Assembly (NCBI GenBank): GCA_907163375.1
Contig: CAJQUW010007819.1
Coordinates: forward strand, 620,001 to 684,000
From: Prostheceraeus crozeri
Lineage: Eukaryota; Platyhelminthes; Polycladida; Euryleptidae
DNA length: 64,000 nt
Direction: 5' to 3'
Shown: one piece after another, positions 27,737 through 37,381 of the stretch
How the letters are laid out: each line of letters begins with the position of its first letter
Position numbering within the stretch: position 1 is the first letter of the stretch
Made by a program: the position numbers and the translations under genes
The notes under the pieces: model-generated
Told to the model about the DNA's origin: nothing
What the model saw: the letters and a program-made list of their open reading frames with translations, nothing else
The model's database searches: none

Positions 27737-27796
27737 AACGGTAAGCTAGTCCCAATAGATAATAGTACTATGACCCTTCCCTTATTTGAATTTACC

Positions 27797-28370
27797 AGAA
27801 ACAATTGTATCATGTCATAACACATTTTCTAGTCAACATATTTTATTCGTTGTAAACCATGCTACTTGTCCTCATTGGTTTTATAGTTCTATGAGCCTTA
27901 CTTTATTTTACTCATACAGAAACAATTGTATCATGTCATAACACATTTTCTAGTCAACATATTTTATTCGTTGTAAACGATGCTACTTGTCCTCATTGGT
28001 TTTATAGTTCTATGAGCCTTACTTTATTTTACTCATACAGAAACAATTGTATCATGTCATAACACATTTTCTAGTCAACATATTTTATTCGTTGTAAACG
28101 ATGCTACTTGTCCTCATTGGTTTTATAGTTCTATGAGCCTTACTTTATTTTACTCATACAGAAACAATTGTATCATGTCATAACACATTTTCTAGTCAAC
28201 ATATTTTATTCGTTGTAAACGATGCTACTTGTCCTCATTGGTTTTATAGTTCTATGAGCCTTACTTTATTTTACTCATACAGAAACAATTGTATCATGTC
28301 ATAACACATTTTCTAGTCAACATATTTTATTCGTTGTAAACGATGCTACTTGTACATAGTACTTGTCTGT
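27797..28370. repeat. 121-bp tandem repeat, about five units
   Basis: Units begin AGAAACAATTGTATCATGTC at 27797, 27918, 28039, 28160 and 28281, an exact 121-base period; units 2-5 are nearly identical. The array lies between the accessory gene's stop codon and the right terminal repeat. Confidence 0.95.
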
Positions 28371-28414
28371 GATGTGAATAAAATATTTCAAAGATGGAAA
28401 TGTGTTTTCATTTT

Positions 28415-29028
28415 GTATCGAGTTAAAGCAGTAGCAACTACTGGAATTGTAAGAACGCCAGATGAAATGACAATTGTTAAAGCATTAGACCATCTCTTTC
28501 TTAATTTTTTATAATGCTCTAATCTTAATAATAATTGAGATTCCTTATCTTTCATATACCTAACTCTATCTTTGTGTTTTTCTTTATTCATTTTTTCAAT
28601 GTTAATCTTTTCAAAGTCCATTAAAGTAGAACTACGTTCATATGATAACGAAGGATATATTCTTGAGGTTCCTTCCACTTTTGTTTCATCCACTTTTGTT
28701 TCTTCCATTTTTAAATGAATATTTTGAATAAATATTTTGAATAAATATTTTGAATACAATCTTCTGGTATATTGAGACTACGTGATATTTTGAGACAACT
28801 TAAATTTTCGTCTGCCTAAATTTTCAAAATTCTTAGACCACGTGATATTTTGAGACAACTTAAATTTTCGCCCTTCGGCCACGTGAAATTTGAAATCTAC
28901 CTAAATTTTTGAAATTTTGATTTTTTTGAAAATTTTGAAAAACCCCCGCAAAAGTGTGACATCCGGCGCAAGCGAAGCGAAGCAAAGCGAAGCGAAGCGT
29001 CGCGCCGGATGTCACACTATAAACTACT
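28415..29028. repeat. Polinton copy 1 right terminal inverted repeat
   Basis: Reverse complement of the left terminal repeat, including the hairpin (28953-29018) and, on the minus strand from 28708, a partial second copy of the 5' end of gene A. Differences to the left repeat are few. Confidence 0.85.
28953..29018. repeat. Terminal hairpin, right end of Polinton copy 1
   Basis: Mirror image of 11432-11497: 17-bp perfect arms (GCGCCGGATGTCACACT) around a loop of AAGCG/AAGCA units. Confidence 0.9.
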
Positions 29029-29034
29029 CTCTCC
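29029..29034. repeat. Target-site duplication of Polinton copy 1, right
   Basis: CTCTCC immediately after the element end, identical to 11416-11421. Confidence 0.9.
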
Positions 29035-30003
29035 ATTTTTGATTTCTGCAGCGGCTTCGGGAATAAGCATGTGCAATTATCGGGGATCTTGCTCAGATAT
29101 AGTCGGATGGCTTCAACAGGACATTTATCTTTCTTCTTTGGTTTTGCATACATCACAATGTCTTTAATATTCTCAATTCCTTTTATTGAGTGTTGATCTC
29201 ACATTTTTTCTTCAAGAGTTTTATTACACGCAATGAATTCACGATTGTTGCTATCCACTGAGAAGACAAGAGATTCCTTTTGGAGATTCCTCATCCACTC
29301 TCTTCCTCGATAGGCAGTGGTAAATGATTAAAAAAATTACCTCGTGTTGCAAAACTTGAGGATTTTTTCTTGAAAAGTAGTCACCAAGCTTCAACAAATC
29401 AGTTGAATCAACTGCTCGCGCACTGTTTTGATTGTTGATCGTTTCCGTCGACTTAAGATATTTGGCAATCATGCATTTTATCATGTTATTTGCTTAATTA
29501 AATTCAACGTCTTTCAAAATATTGACCTGTCGTCCTATGTCTGCGCACAAGTAACGGTGAATTCCCGCCCGCATACATATTAGCGTAGATGGGCTGTAGA
29601 AATTCCCGTCTTGTCGGGACAATTTACTGTACCAGAAGCGAAGGTATTGTGACAGATATTTCACTGGCATTTCTTCAATGTTTGTTGGTAGCTTTTCATC
29701 ACGAAGAAATGATTTAAACTTGCTAACGTACTGCTTCGTCTGGTCACTTGTGCGCTTGTTTTTCGCATCCTCCTCTGTTTTTGCAATTTCCCTCATAATT
29801 TCATCACTCAGATCGGGATAAGAAGTGTCGTCAAAATCTGCTGTCGACTCAATTATCTCCGCAGTCTGCGAATCTGTTAAGCCCGTAAACTGATCACACA
29901 CATAATTATTAGTGTCATCGTTTGTTAGAATTTCAAGAAAATTCAAGTTTTCTGAGCTTAAACCACTGATTTGGTCGCCTTTGATTTTTGATAAATTGAG
30001 CAT
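29035..30003 (-). pseudogene. Crypton-like tyrosine recombinase, N-terminal half
   Basis: On the minus strand from 30003: an acidic start, then EEDAKNKRTSDQTKQYVSKF, LPTNIEEMPVKYLSQYLRFW and YSPSTLICMRAGIHRYL, the core-binding domain typical of Crypton/KIAA1958-ZMYM-type recombinases. An in-frame TAA interrupts at 29494-29496 (VEFN*ANNMIKCMIAKY), the frame continues to 29251, and a frame change follows before KKKDKCPVEAIRLYLSKIPD near 29120. The gene stops at the right end of Polinton copy 1 and its catalytic half is at 10905-11421. It is either a Crypton or a domesticated derivative; now dead. Confidence 0.75.
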
Positions 30004-30428
30004 AGTTAAGTCTGCTGTCTACCGTGCGTGCTTCTTGTATGAGTGATTCGAGAAAAGTGATCAAGCTACGGTTTACAAAACTATCATCCATGGATTTTTT
30101 GAATTTTGAAGGTAGTCAACCTTTGCAATATTGTCAGATTATGCTAGTGAAGGAGAACTAGGAACTGTAGTCATAGACTTCTTGAGGCTATCATTCAAAG
30201 ACTATAAATTGACCCACGGACTTCTTATTAAATAAACATGGATGTCAGGGATCCCTTTATGGATGTCTAGGCGCAAACTAAGATTTAGAAAAATAATGTA
30301 CACATATCTAGGAGTTATTTACTATGAGTATGAGTATGAGTAATTTATGAAGCACTATCAGTACTATGAAGCATTGATAGAAAGCATTGATATAGATTTC
30401 ATCTTTTTTGGATTAGAATACCAATAAT

Positions 30429-30515
30429 ATCCACTTTTATCGGACATAAATGCAAAATTCCTCGGACACTAACGTGTCCTCGGAATCTATGCATTTATGT
30501 CTTCTAAAAGTGGAT
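30429..30515. repeat. Long imperfect hairpin beyond the recombinase gene
   Basis: Arms of about 41 bases (start ATCCACTTTTATCGGACATA) fold on each other around TAAC with a few mismatches; the innermost part contains CGGACACTAACGTGTCC. It shares CGGACACTAA and a CGGACA-n2-AATGC arm pattern with the hairpin at 10741-10792. Confidence 0.8.
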
Positions 30516-30649
30516 ACTATTCCTATATTTCTATGCGATCATATGCATGATTGTATTTCACTATAAAGAGGATTTTGAAATGAAATTTAGAATTTCACGT
30601 GCCTGCACAAATGTTTGCTGTCAAAACTGAATATTGACAATTTTTTACC

Positions 30650-31882
30650 ATGCACTATATCGAAAAATGTTTTAATGAAACTCTTCACCCAGAACCGTTG
30701 GCATATTGGGAGCGCATATTTTATCCGACTGCTGTAACATTTTGTTCAATCTTTCTGATAATCGGTATAGTACTTTCCTGTACCGCAATATTCGGATATA
30801 ATGAAATAAAATTACTTTCAATCAATTATCGCACTATTTACTGGGTCAACATTGTCAATGTGATGCACTTGACACTGGAAATATTTCAAGTATGCTATCA
30901 CATGATCATTGGATTACACAGGCACATTGATATTGATGCAGCAAAGTTTATAGCATACACACATCCATACATTTTCTGCGGTGAAATTTTTCTTGGCTGC
31001 CTCAGTACGTATATAATGTCAGTCACTACATTAAGAAATTCAATACAATTAATGAGACCACTATCAAAAATAAAGGATGCATACATATTCCGATTTATTG
31101 CAGCGTTTGCAGCTTCCAATATCATCATTGATGTAGCAGTTACAAGATATTTATCAACAACGTATTGTGATGGGGGAATTCACTTTCACTTGCACCTAAA
31201 TGAATTTACTATATTCGCTTGCGTTCATTCGGCACTTGCAGTTATCGCTCTCCCTTGTGTAACCCATGCAGTTTCAATGTTTGCATTAAGATCATTGCTG
31301 GCAAGAAGAAGAAGATCTATCTTCTTAACGAGTTTTCATACAGTTTTATTTTCAAGACATTTGATACGGGCAAATGCCGTAATAAGTTTCAGTGGCATTG
31401 GTGTACTTCTACCGACATTGGACATTTTAATGAGTCATTCGCTTAGCATAGCGCATTCTCATACTTGGGGTAATGCAGTAACTTACATCCGTGTGTTTTG
31501 CAATTGTATTTATGTTTACTTATACGTGCTATTGTGCTACAATGGTGATTCAAAATTTCGGAAAATCATCAGAAGAACATTTATTGGTCATTCAAAAACC
31601 GCTTCATTTCGTAAAACCTATCGTGTTAGCCCGTATACCAAGGTTCATTCCCCACCGCAGCAGTTTACTCCAACAGATCCCTCAGTCATTTTTGCCACAT
31701 CAAAAAGTGGTTTGCAAAGTGGAACAAAGATTAGCACTATGCCATTTGCCAATTCTTTCGGAGCATCAACTGCTACAAACGAATCATTAAGACCGTTATC
31801 ATCTGTTGAGGCAGTACAGCCCTCATATATTTCAGATTTAGGGAAATCATTCAAATTTAGCGTTCATAAAAGGCCTTCATGA
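30650..31882 (+). CDS. Orphan 7-transmembrane receptor (rhodopsin-like GPCR), intronless
   Basis: A 410-residue host gene with seven hydrophobic helices at about residues 27-50, 62-86, 104-128, 144-164, 186-214, 238-262 and 275-298. An N-glycosylation site NET lies at residues 9-11. A Cys at the top of helix 3 (YIFCGE) and one in the second extracellular loop (TTYCDGG) could form the conserved disulfide. Helix 7 is followed by DSKFRKIIRRTF, the helix-8 pattern of class A receptors, then a Ser/Thr-rich tail of about 100 residues. DRY and NPxxY are not clearly present, so it is divergent; the ligand cannot be guessed. Single exon; no in-frame damage. Flanked on both sides by mobile elements. 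Confidence 0.75.
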   Translation: MHYIEKCFNETLHPEPLAYWERIFYPTAVTFCSIFLIIGIVLSCTAIFGYNEIKLLSINYRTIYWVNIVNVMHLTLEIFQVCYHMIIGLHRHIDIDAAKFIAYTHPYIFCGEIFLGCLSTYIMSVTTLRNSIQLMRPLSKIKDAYIFRFIAAFAASNIIIDVAVTRYLSTTYCDGGIHFHLHLNEFTIFACVHSALAVIALPCVTHAVSMFALRSLLARRRRSIFLTSFHTVLFSRHLIRANAVISFSGIGVLLPTLDILMSHSLSIAHSHTWGNAVTYIRVFCNCIYVYLYVLLCYNGDSKFRKIIRRTFIGHSKTASFRKTYRVSPYTKVHSPPQQFTPTDPSVIFATSKSGLQSGTKISTMPFANSFGASTATNESLRPLSSVEAVQPSYISDLGKSFKFSVHKRPS

Positions 31883-33539
31883 ACTTAGCTCTTCAAGATA
31901 AGTACCCCTGACATGCATCTAGAAGCTATTTTTGCAGTTTGATCACATACATGCTCAAAGTATGCAATAATTTGTGTAAAACTAATTATCTAAGAGATTT
32001 TTGTGATGTAAATATAATTCCTATCCATGTAGAATTTAAGTATGAAGCAGCTTTCATTCTTCAAATCCTTCGCTTAGTTTCCACACTCCCATGAGTTCTG
32101 TTGCTTGCATTGAAGGTGCTATACTGTATAAGATTTGATGATGGTCGGAGTTCATTCGGAACCCGCCATGAAGGTGAATAAATGGTGCGTACTTCCTTTG
32201 AAACGGGATCATCTGGGAGGCTAAAATTTGACCGAGTGCGTCCAGAATGACTGCCCGTTAATAGGCAGACGTACGAGTAAATGAAATGCTACTCTATTGG
32301 TTCTAACCATCACTCACAGCTCAAAGGCTTGGTCTACTAATTTTGCATTTAGAGGAAACTTGTATGGGGCAAAATACTGGGTACATACAAGTGCTACATC
32401 ACTTACAAGTAGCAAAATACCGCACACATGTGGTAAAAAGTCTAGCTTACATTATAGTGTTAGGGGTCTGTGGGAAGGTTTTTGATAAATTGATCGGGCG
32501 AGTGGTAAGTCATGAAAAGGGTAGTAAAATTGAAAAGTCATGGTCCATACTCCATTATTCACCTATTTAATTTTGTCATTACCCATATTTCTTTCCTTGC
32601 TTCTCTACCTATATTTGATTAATTTGAAATACTTTTATATTTGAAAAACTTTTTCAGTTTACGAATGGTTCAAGGTTTCATTAAAATTTGATGCTTTCCA
32701 CAAAGTACAACACAAAGTAATTTCCGAAAGCGCCGAGGGAACCCATCCAAACACAAGGAATGCCATCAAATTCGAAATATCAGCATTACGGCGGTGTACG
32801 TTTTCACTTCTGACCAGGGATTGCACCGGGTCAAGATCCGGATCTGGGATCCGGTATGAGATCCGCCCGGATCCCGGATCCAGCGAAGAGCGTTTATGAT
32901 AAGATGTTGATGGTCATTAATGCTGTGGAAAATCCTATTTAACGATAGAAGTTATAAAAGCTATATAGCCTCAAACTCGTTTTTTTCGTTGCTCATTTGT
33001 AGTTGGGAGTGGCAGCCACGAATGTGAATATAAATCTTAATAGAAATGTTTTATCCAGGATTGTCTGTAGCTCGTATTGAATGACCATCTATTAATGTAC
33101 AGGAAAGATGAAGTTTTTTCATGCTTCGTTCATTCAAATTGTCATGTTACCGTTGTAGACTTGTCACCACTGCAACCGCTTTACTATTCCACACCATAGA
33201 ATGAATGGACATCCATGAACCCCAAAGTTAATAAAATAAAGAAATATCCATTGTGTTTCTCCAGACATATGACATTGATCCGACTATACTTACAATAGCT
33301 GTAATTATTAATAAGTCTAGTAGTTGGATATGTGCATATTAGTTAAATAAACACAAATAAAAGCACGTTTGCTCTCTTTTCTTTATTTTAATTAATTGCA
33401 CTTATATATCGTTATTGAAATTGTTTTTTTAATTGACATTCATGTATAGGCCATATTTAACAGTCAAAGATGTAGTACAAATAAGTAGCATGAAAGAAAA
33501 TACAAATACAATGTACATGAATACACGAGGGTAAGTTAG
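31883..33539. other. Intergenic DNA, palindromic GATCCGG cluster, no gene seen
   Basis: This should include the 3' untranslated end of the receptor gene (an AATAAA occurs at about 32176). At 32830-32883 a dense cluster of GGATCC/CCGGATC palindromes stands out in otherwise plain AT-rich sequence. The last few hundred bases probably hold the 3' end of the retroelement annotated next. Confidence 0.6.
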
Positions 33540-33784
33540 CCCTGGAAGGCATCCGAGGTTGGGCTTCTTGAAAGCAGCATGTTAGCGTTGCCGCGTTGTA
33601 GCGAAACAGAGAGTCTCTGGAAAATCCAGTCGATCGCTTTACCATGCTGCTCTCCATGCCGGTCGGCCCATCTGCAACCTATCAGCTTGACAGTTTCCAG
33701 AGCAACGGGACCCCAAGCGCCGAAAGTCTCGACGGCTATTGGGAGGAAAACGAAGCCCGCCGCTTCTCTGGAGCTGATAGCCTC
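33540..33784 (-). pseudogene. Retroelement C-terminal piece, interrupted by Polinton copy 2
   Basis: On the minus strand: FLPIAVETFGAWGPVALETVK and IFQRLSVSLQRGNANMLL, which is the tail of a widespread invertebrate reverse-transcriptase polyprotein (pattern PLVVE.FGAWG...FQRLS..L.RGNA..L). It starts directly at the left end of Polinton copy 2; the preceding part of the same protein lies at 49988-50500. Probably a non-LTR element, but the class is not certain from this tail. Confidence 0.55.
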
Positions 33785-34290
33785 AGTAATGTATATAAGA
33801 CCGTTCTAGGACAAGCAAAAAACAAAAAAGGTACCCCAAAAATGAAAAAAATGAATATATGACCGATTCAGGTCAACTAAAAAAAATAAGATACCTCCAG
33901 AATGAGTATAGGAAATATTTCATACACTGAAAAAGAGTTTTATAAATAAAAATAATTTTAAGGATAAAATCAAAAAACAGTTTTAAGCTCGTTGGGATTT
34001 TTTCATATACTGAAAACAGGTTTTAAAAATTTCACGTAGTCGAAAATTTAAGTTGTCTCAAAATTTCACGTAGGCCAAAAATTTACGTAGTCTTTTCACA
34101 TAGACCAAAAAATATCAAAATATTTATTAAAAAATGGAAATCTCATAAATGGAAGAAACTTCGACGGGGACGACGACGACGAGAATATATCCTTCGTTAT
34201 CACAATTAAAAACAAGTGAAATGGACATTGAAAAAATCAATAAAGAAAAGCACAAAGATAGAGTTAGGTATATGAAAGATAAGGAATCTC
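33785..34290. repeat. Polinton copy 2 left terminal inverted repeat
   Basis: Matched in reverse complement by about 49530-49987. The inner part (AAATTTAAGTTGTCTCAAAA onward) is homologous to copy 1, but the outer ~230 bases are a different sequence without the copy 1 hairpin. It extends into the 5' end of gene A. Confidence 0.8.
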
Positions 34291-34770
34291 AATTATTATT
34301 AAGATTAGAACATTATAAAAAATTAAGAAAGAGATGGTCTAAAGTTAAGAATGTTACACAAGGAATTAGCATCTTTATAACAGTAAGTTTAGGTGCTTTA
34401 ACAATTGTTATATCTTCAGGTGTTTTAGTAATTCCAGTAGTTGCTACTGCTTTAACAGGTACGGGTGTTTTTGCAACTTCACTTGTTACAATGTTAGATA
34501 AATCTTTAATTACTACGAAACGAAAATCATTAAAAAATAAATATTCTCTTGTTAAAGAAGTTTATGATAAACTGCATTATTACTTTCAAAGAGTATGTGA
34601 TGATAATGTTATCACGTTAGATGAGATTGAAAAATTTGATCAAATAGCTAATGAAGTAAATCAAATTACAAATTACAATTACAGACACAAGTTAATGACA
34701 AGAATAAACAGGTTGGTAAAATTTCTAGTGATGGTAAAATTCTAATGAAGAAAATGATAAAATTTTTTTA
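34149..34770 (+). pseudogene. Polinton copy 2 gene A part (membrane protein)
   Basis: Clear relative of the copy 1 gene A, including the charged helix and the long hydrophobic Gly/Ala/Thr region. Fossil part. Confidence 0.8.
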
Positions 34771-34911
34771 GAAGAACTAAAATCTTTATTAAACAAAACT
34801 TTAGACGAAAAGATGTCAGACGACAAAGCAATGAAAAATAATTTGTTCAGTAAAATGTTTTTGTTGTATTCCAATGTTACCACAAAATTCAAATATTATA
34901 TTTTAAAAATG

Positions 34912-35675
34912 GATAAAATTAAAGCTGATAATCAAAAAAGAATTCAACAATTAGATGAGTTAATAAAGCAAAAAAATATTATGAAAGAAAATCATACTCA
35001 GCATAGAATCACAAAAGCTGGTATTCAATCTGATATGTTTGAAAAAATGCAGCAAACCGAACAAGTAAAACCTGATTTTGAAAAAACTATCGAACCATTT
35101 AAAACTTGCTAATCAGGATAACCGAGTAAATATAACATATCCTGTACTTAAAACATTATTAGATGATTATGGATTGTTAGAAGCAAATATAGAAAAAAAT
35201 ACCGAAATCTATGTTATTATTTGCAAGATTTTATCTTGGCGGAAAAGAAATATTTCCACAACCTTTACAGGTTTTAATTTTTTCACCAGATAAATCTCCT
35301 TTTAGTTCAGATAGAAATTTTGTTGATCTTTTAAGAGGAGATGATTTAAAAAAATATGCCGTAGAAGATCTTATAAAATATAAAGCTATGTTAGATAGGG
35401 TTGTTGCAGTAAAATCTCTTAGACGTTATAAACAATTAGAAAATTTATTACCAACGGCACCTAAAGTAGGAAAAGGTTTTAAAACAGAAACAACTATATT
35501 TTTACCAGATGATCAACAAGAATTACTAAATAGATTAAATATTTTAATATCTGCAATAAAAGAAGGACATAATTCTAGTTTCAATGAAATTCATGCTATA
35601 TTAAAAAGACTATTAGAAAAGAAGATTCTAAATGACGAGGATTATAAAAGTATAGCTGAAATATGCTGTTTTTAA
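34912..35675 (+). pseudogene. Polinton copy 2 gene B part (helical protein)
   Basis: Relative of copy 1 gene B in the same place and orientation, starting in the same TTTTAAAAATGG context. Fossil part. Confidence 0.8.
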
Positions 35676-35716
35676 TTTTTATAAAAAAATATTTATTTAA
35701 AATTTTTATTTAAGAA

Positions 35717-36505
35717 ATGTGTTCAGCAGATTTAGACAAAATTAATAATCATTTAGAAAATTTAGCAGAGATTTTGGGTTCATCAAAATTTAGTACGACG
35801 TCAAAAATTATGACAACTACTTCATCACACACTTGTAATTTAGAACCCATTCTACATTTGGAACAAAATAAAAATTATCAAATTGCATTGACTAGTTTCT
35901 CCACATTTAACACTGTTCAAAACGTTATCAAAGATGTGAATGATCAATTTAGATATTCCACTGATAAAGGCAAAACGTGCAAAGTACTAACTTTTCTTTC
36001 TGGTTCTTACGAAGTTGAATCAATATCAAATGAAATTAAGAGACATTTAGGTATACCATTTAAAGATAAGAAACAATTACATTTCGCAGTTGAACCAGCA
36101 GTTAATAAATTTTCTCTTACTTTAGACGAAAATCATCAAGTTGATTTTAATCGTGATAGATCATTGTCAAAACTATTGGGATTTAATAAACAAACCTATA
36201 GTCAAGGTTATCATTTGGGTGAGAAGATTCCTAAAATAACTTAAATAAATTCAATTGTTGTACATTGTGACATTATTGAAGGAGGATATATAAATGGCAA
36301 ATTGTCAAATTTGATATTCAGTTTTCCAGCTTTTACTGTACCCATTGGTTATAGATTAAATGTAATTCCGCAAACATTAATATATTTCCCTATTACAAGA
36401 AAAACTATTAACAGCATTAACATTAGAATTACGGATGAGAAAGGACAAGAAATAAATTTTGGAGGTGAAGAGATTATGATAGATCTTTTGGTTAGAGAAG
36501 TTTAA
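35717..36505 (+). pseudogene. Polinton copy 2 penton part
   Basis: Very similar to the copy 1 penton, including FPAFTVPIGYRLNV and the ITDEKGQEINFGGEE tail. Fossil part. Confidence 0.8.
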
Positions 36506-36539
36506 TTTTTTCTTAAAAATTAAAATTATTTTATTAAAA

Positions 36540-37314
36540 ATGAGTGAAGAAATTTCTACAAACCTAGCATTAAATAAAAAACTTAAATTCAATCATCACC
36601 GTAATCTATCCAATAAAGTTTTATCAGTTATTTGTGGAAGATCAGGATGTGTTAAAAGATGTCTATTATTTAAAATTCCAACTACTCCAAATTTTTTAGA
36701 TTATGACAATCTTATAATTTATACAACAACAGCAGAACAACCTGTTTATCAATTTTTAAAATATGGATTTGAAAATAATCTTAAAAAACCGCAATTGCTT
36801 CATTATTCTAAGAATATGAAAAATCTGAATATGAAGAGGAAATAAGTTCGTGGTGTGAAGAAGCAGCAAAAAAAATCAGTTAGTAGAATCCAATACAAAT
36901 AACCATATAAAGATACAATCAATAGATGATAGTGGTAATATGCAAGATCCTAGTAAACTAGATAAAACAATGAAGCATTGTGTAATTTTTGATGATTGCG
37001 TTAATGATAGGAATCAGTCAGTTCAGAGAAATTATTTCACAAGAGGTAGACATATCAACTGTAGTGTTTTTTATTTAACACAAAGTATGTATTCATTAGA
37101 TGGAAGTGTTATTAGAAAGAATGCAAATATATTTATACTATTTGAAATAAATGCAAGAAATTTATGTGATTTATTAAGAGATTTATGTATAAGAGATAAA
37201 GATGAATTTAGGCATTCGTGTAATAATGCTTGGTCAAAAGATTATGGCTTCATTACAATTAATATTGATAAAAAAAATCATGATAGAGTTATCGAACAAT
37301 TGTTCTCTGACTAA
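36540..37314 (+). pseudogene. Polinton copy 2 packaging ATPase part
   Basis: Relative of the copy 1 ATPase with the same flanking GC-rich repeat (GCGGAGTGATCGA) after it. Fossil part. Confidence 0.8.
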
Positions 37315-37381
37315 GCTTCGCCCCGACTGAAAGTCGATAGAAAATATTTTCGCGGAGTGATCGAATAATTTTTTTTCTTAT

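Larger units (their letters stand above)
11422..29028 (+). mobile_element. Polinton/Maverick (adintovirus-like) copy 1, looks whole
   Basis: A 17.6-kb element with long inverted terminal repeats, termini 5'-AG...CT-3' and a 6-bp target duplication, carrying the full Polinton set: protein-primed PolB, retroviral-type integrase, adenain-like protease, FtsK/A32-type packaging ATPase, double-jelly-roll capsid, penton, plus additional genes. I see no break in the core genes. The two terminal repeats differ at only a handful of positions over their shared length, pointing to a recent insertion. It is much more AT-rich than the surrounding DNA. It inserted inside a Crypton-like recombinase gene. Confidence 0.93.

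Noticed and set aside
26456-28370. Regular repeats that could be taken for a CRISPR array
   Set aside because: Units are contiguous without unique spacers, and the context is a eukaryotic Polinton; these are tandem minisatellites.
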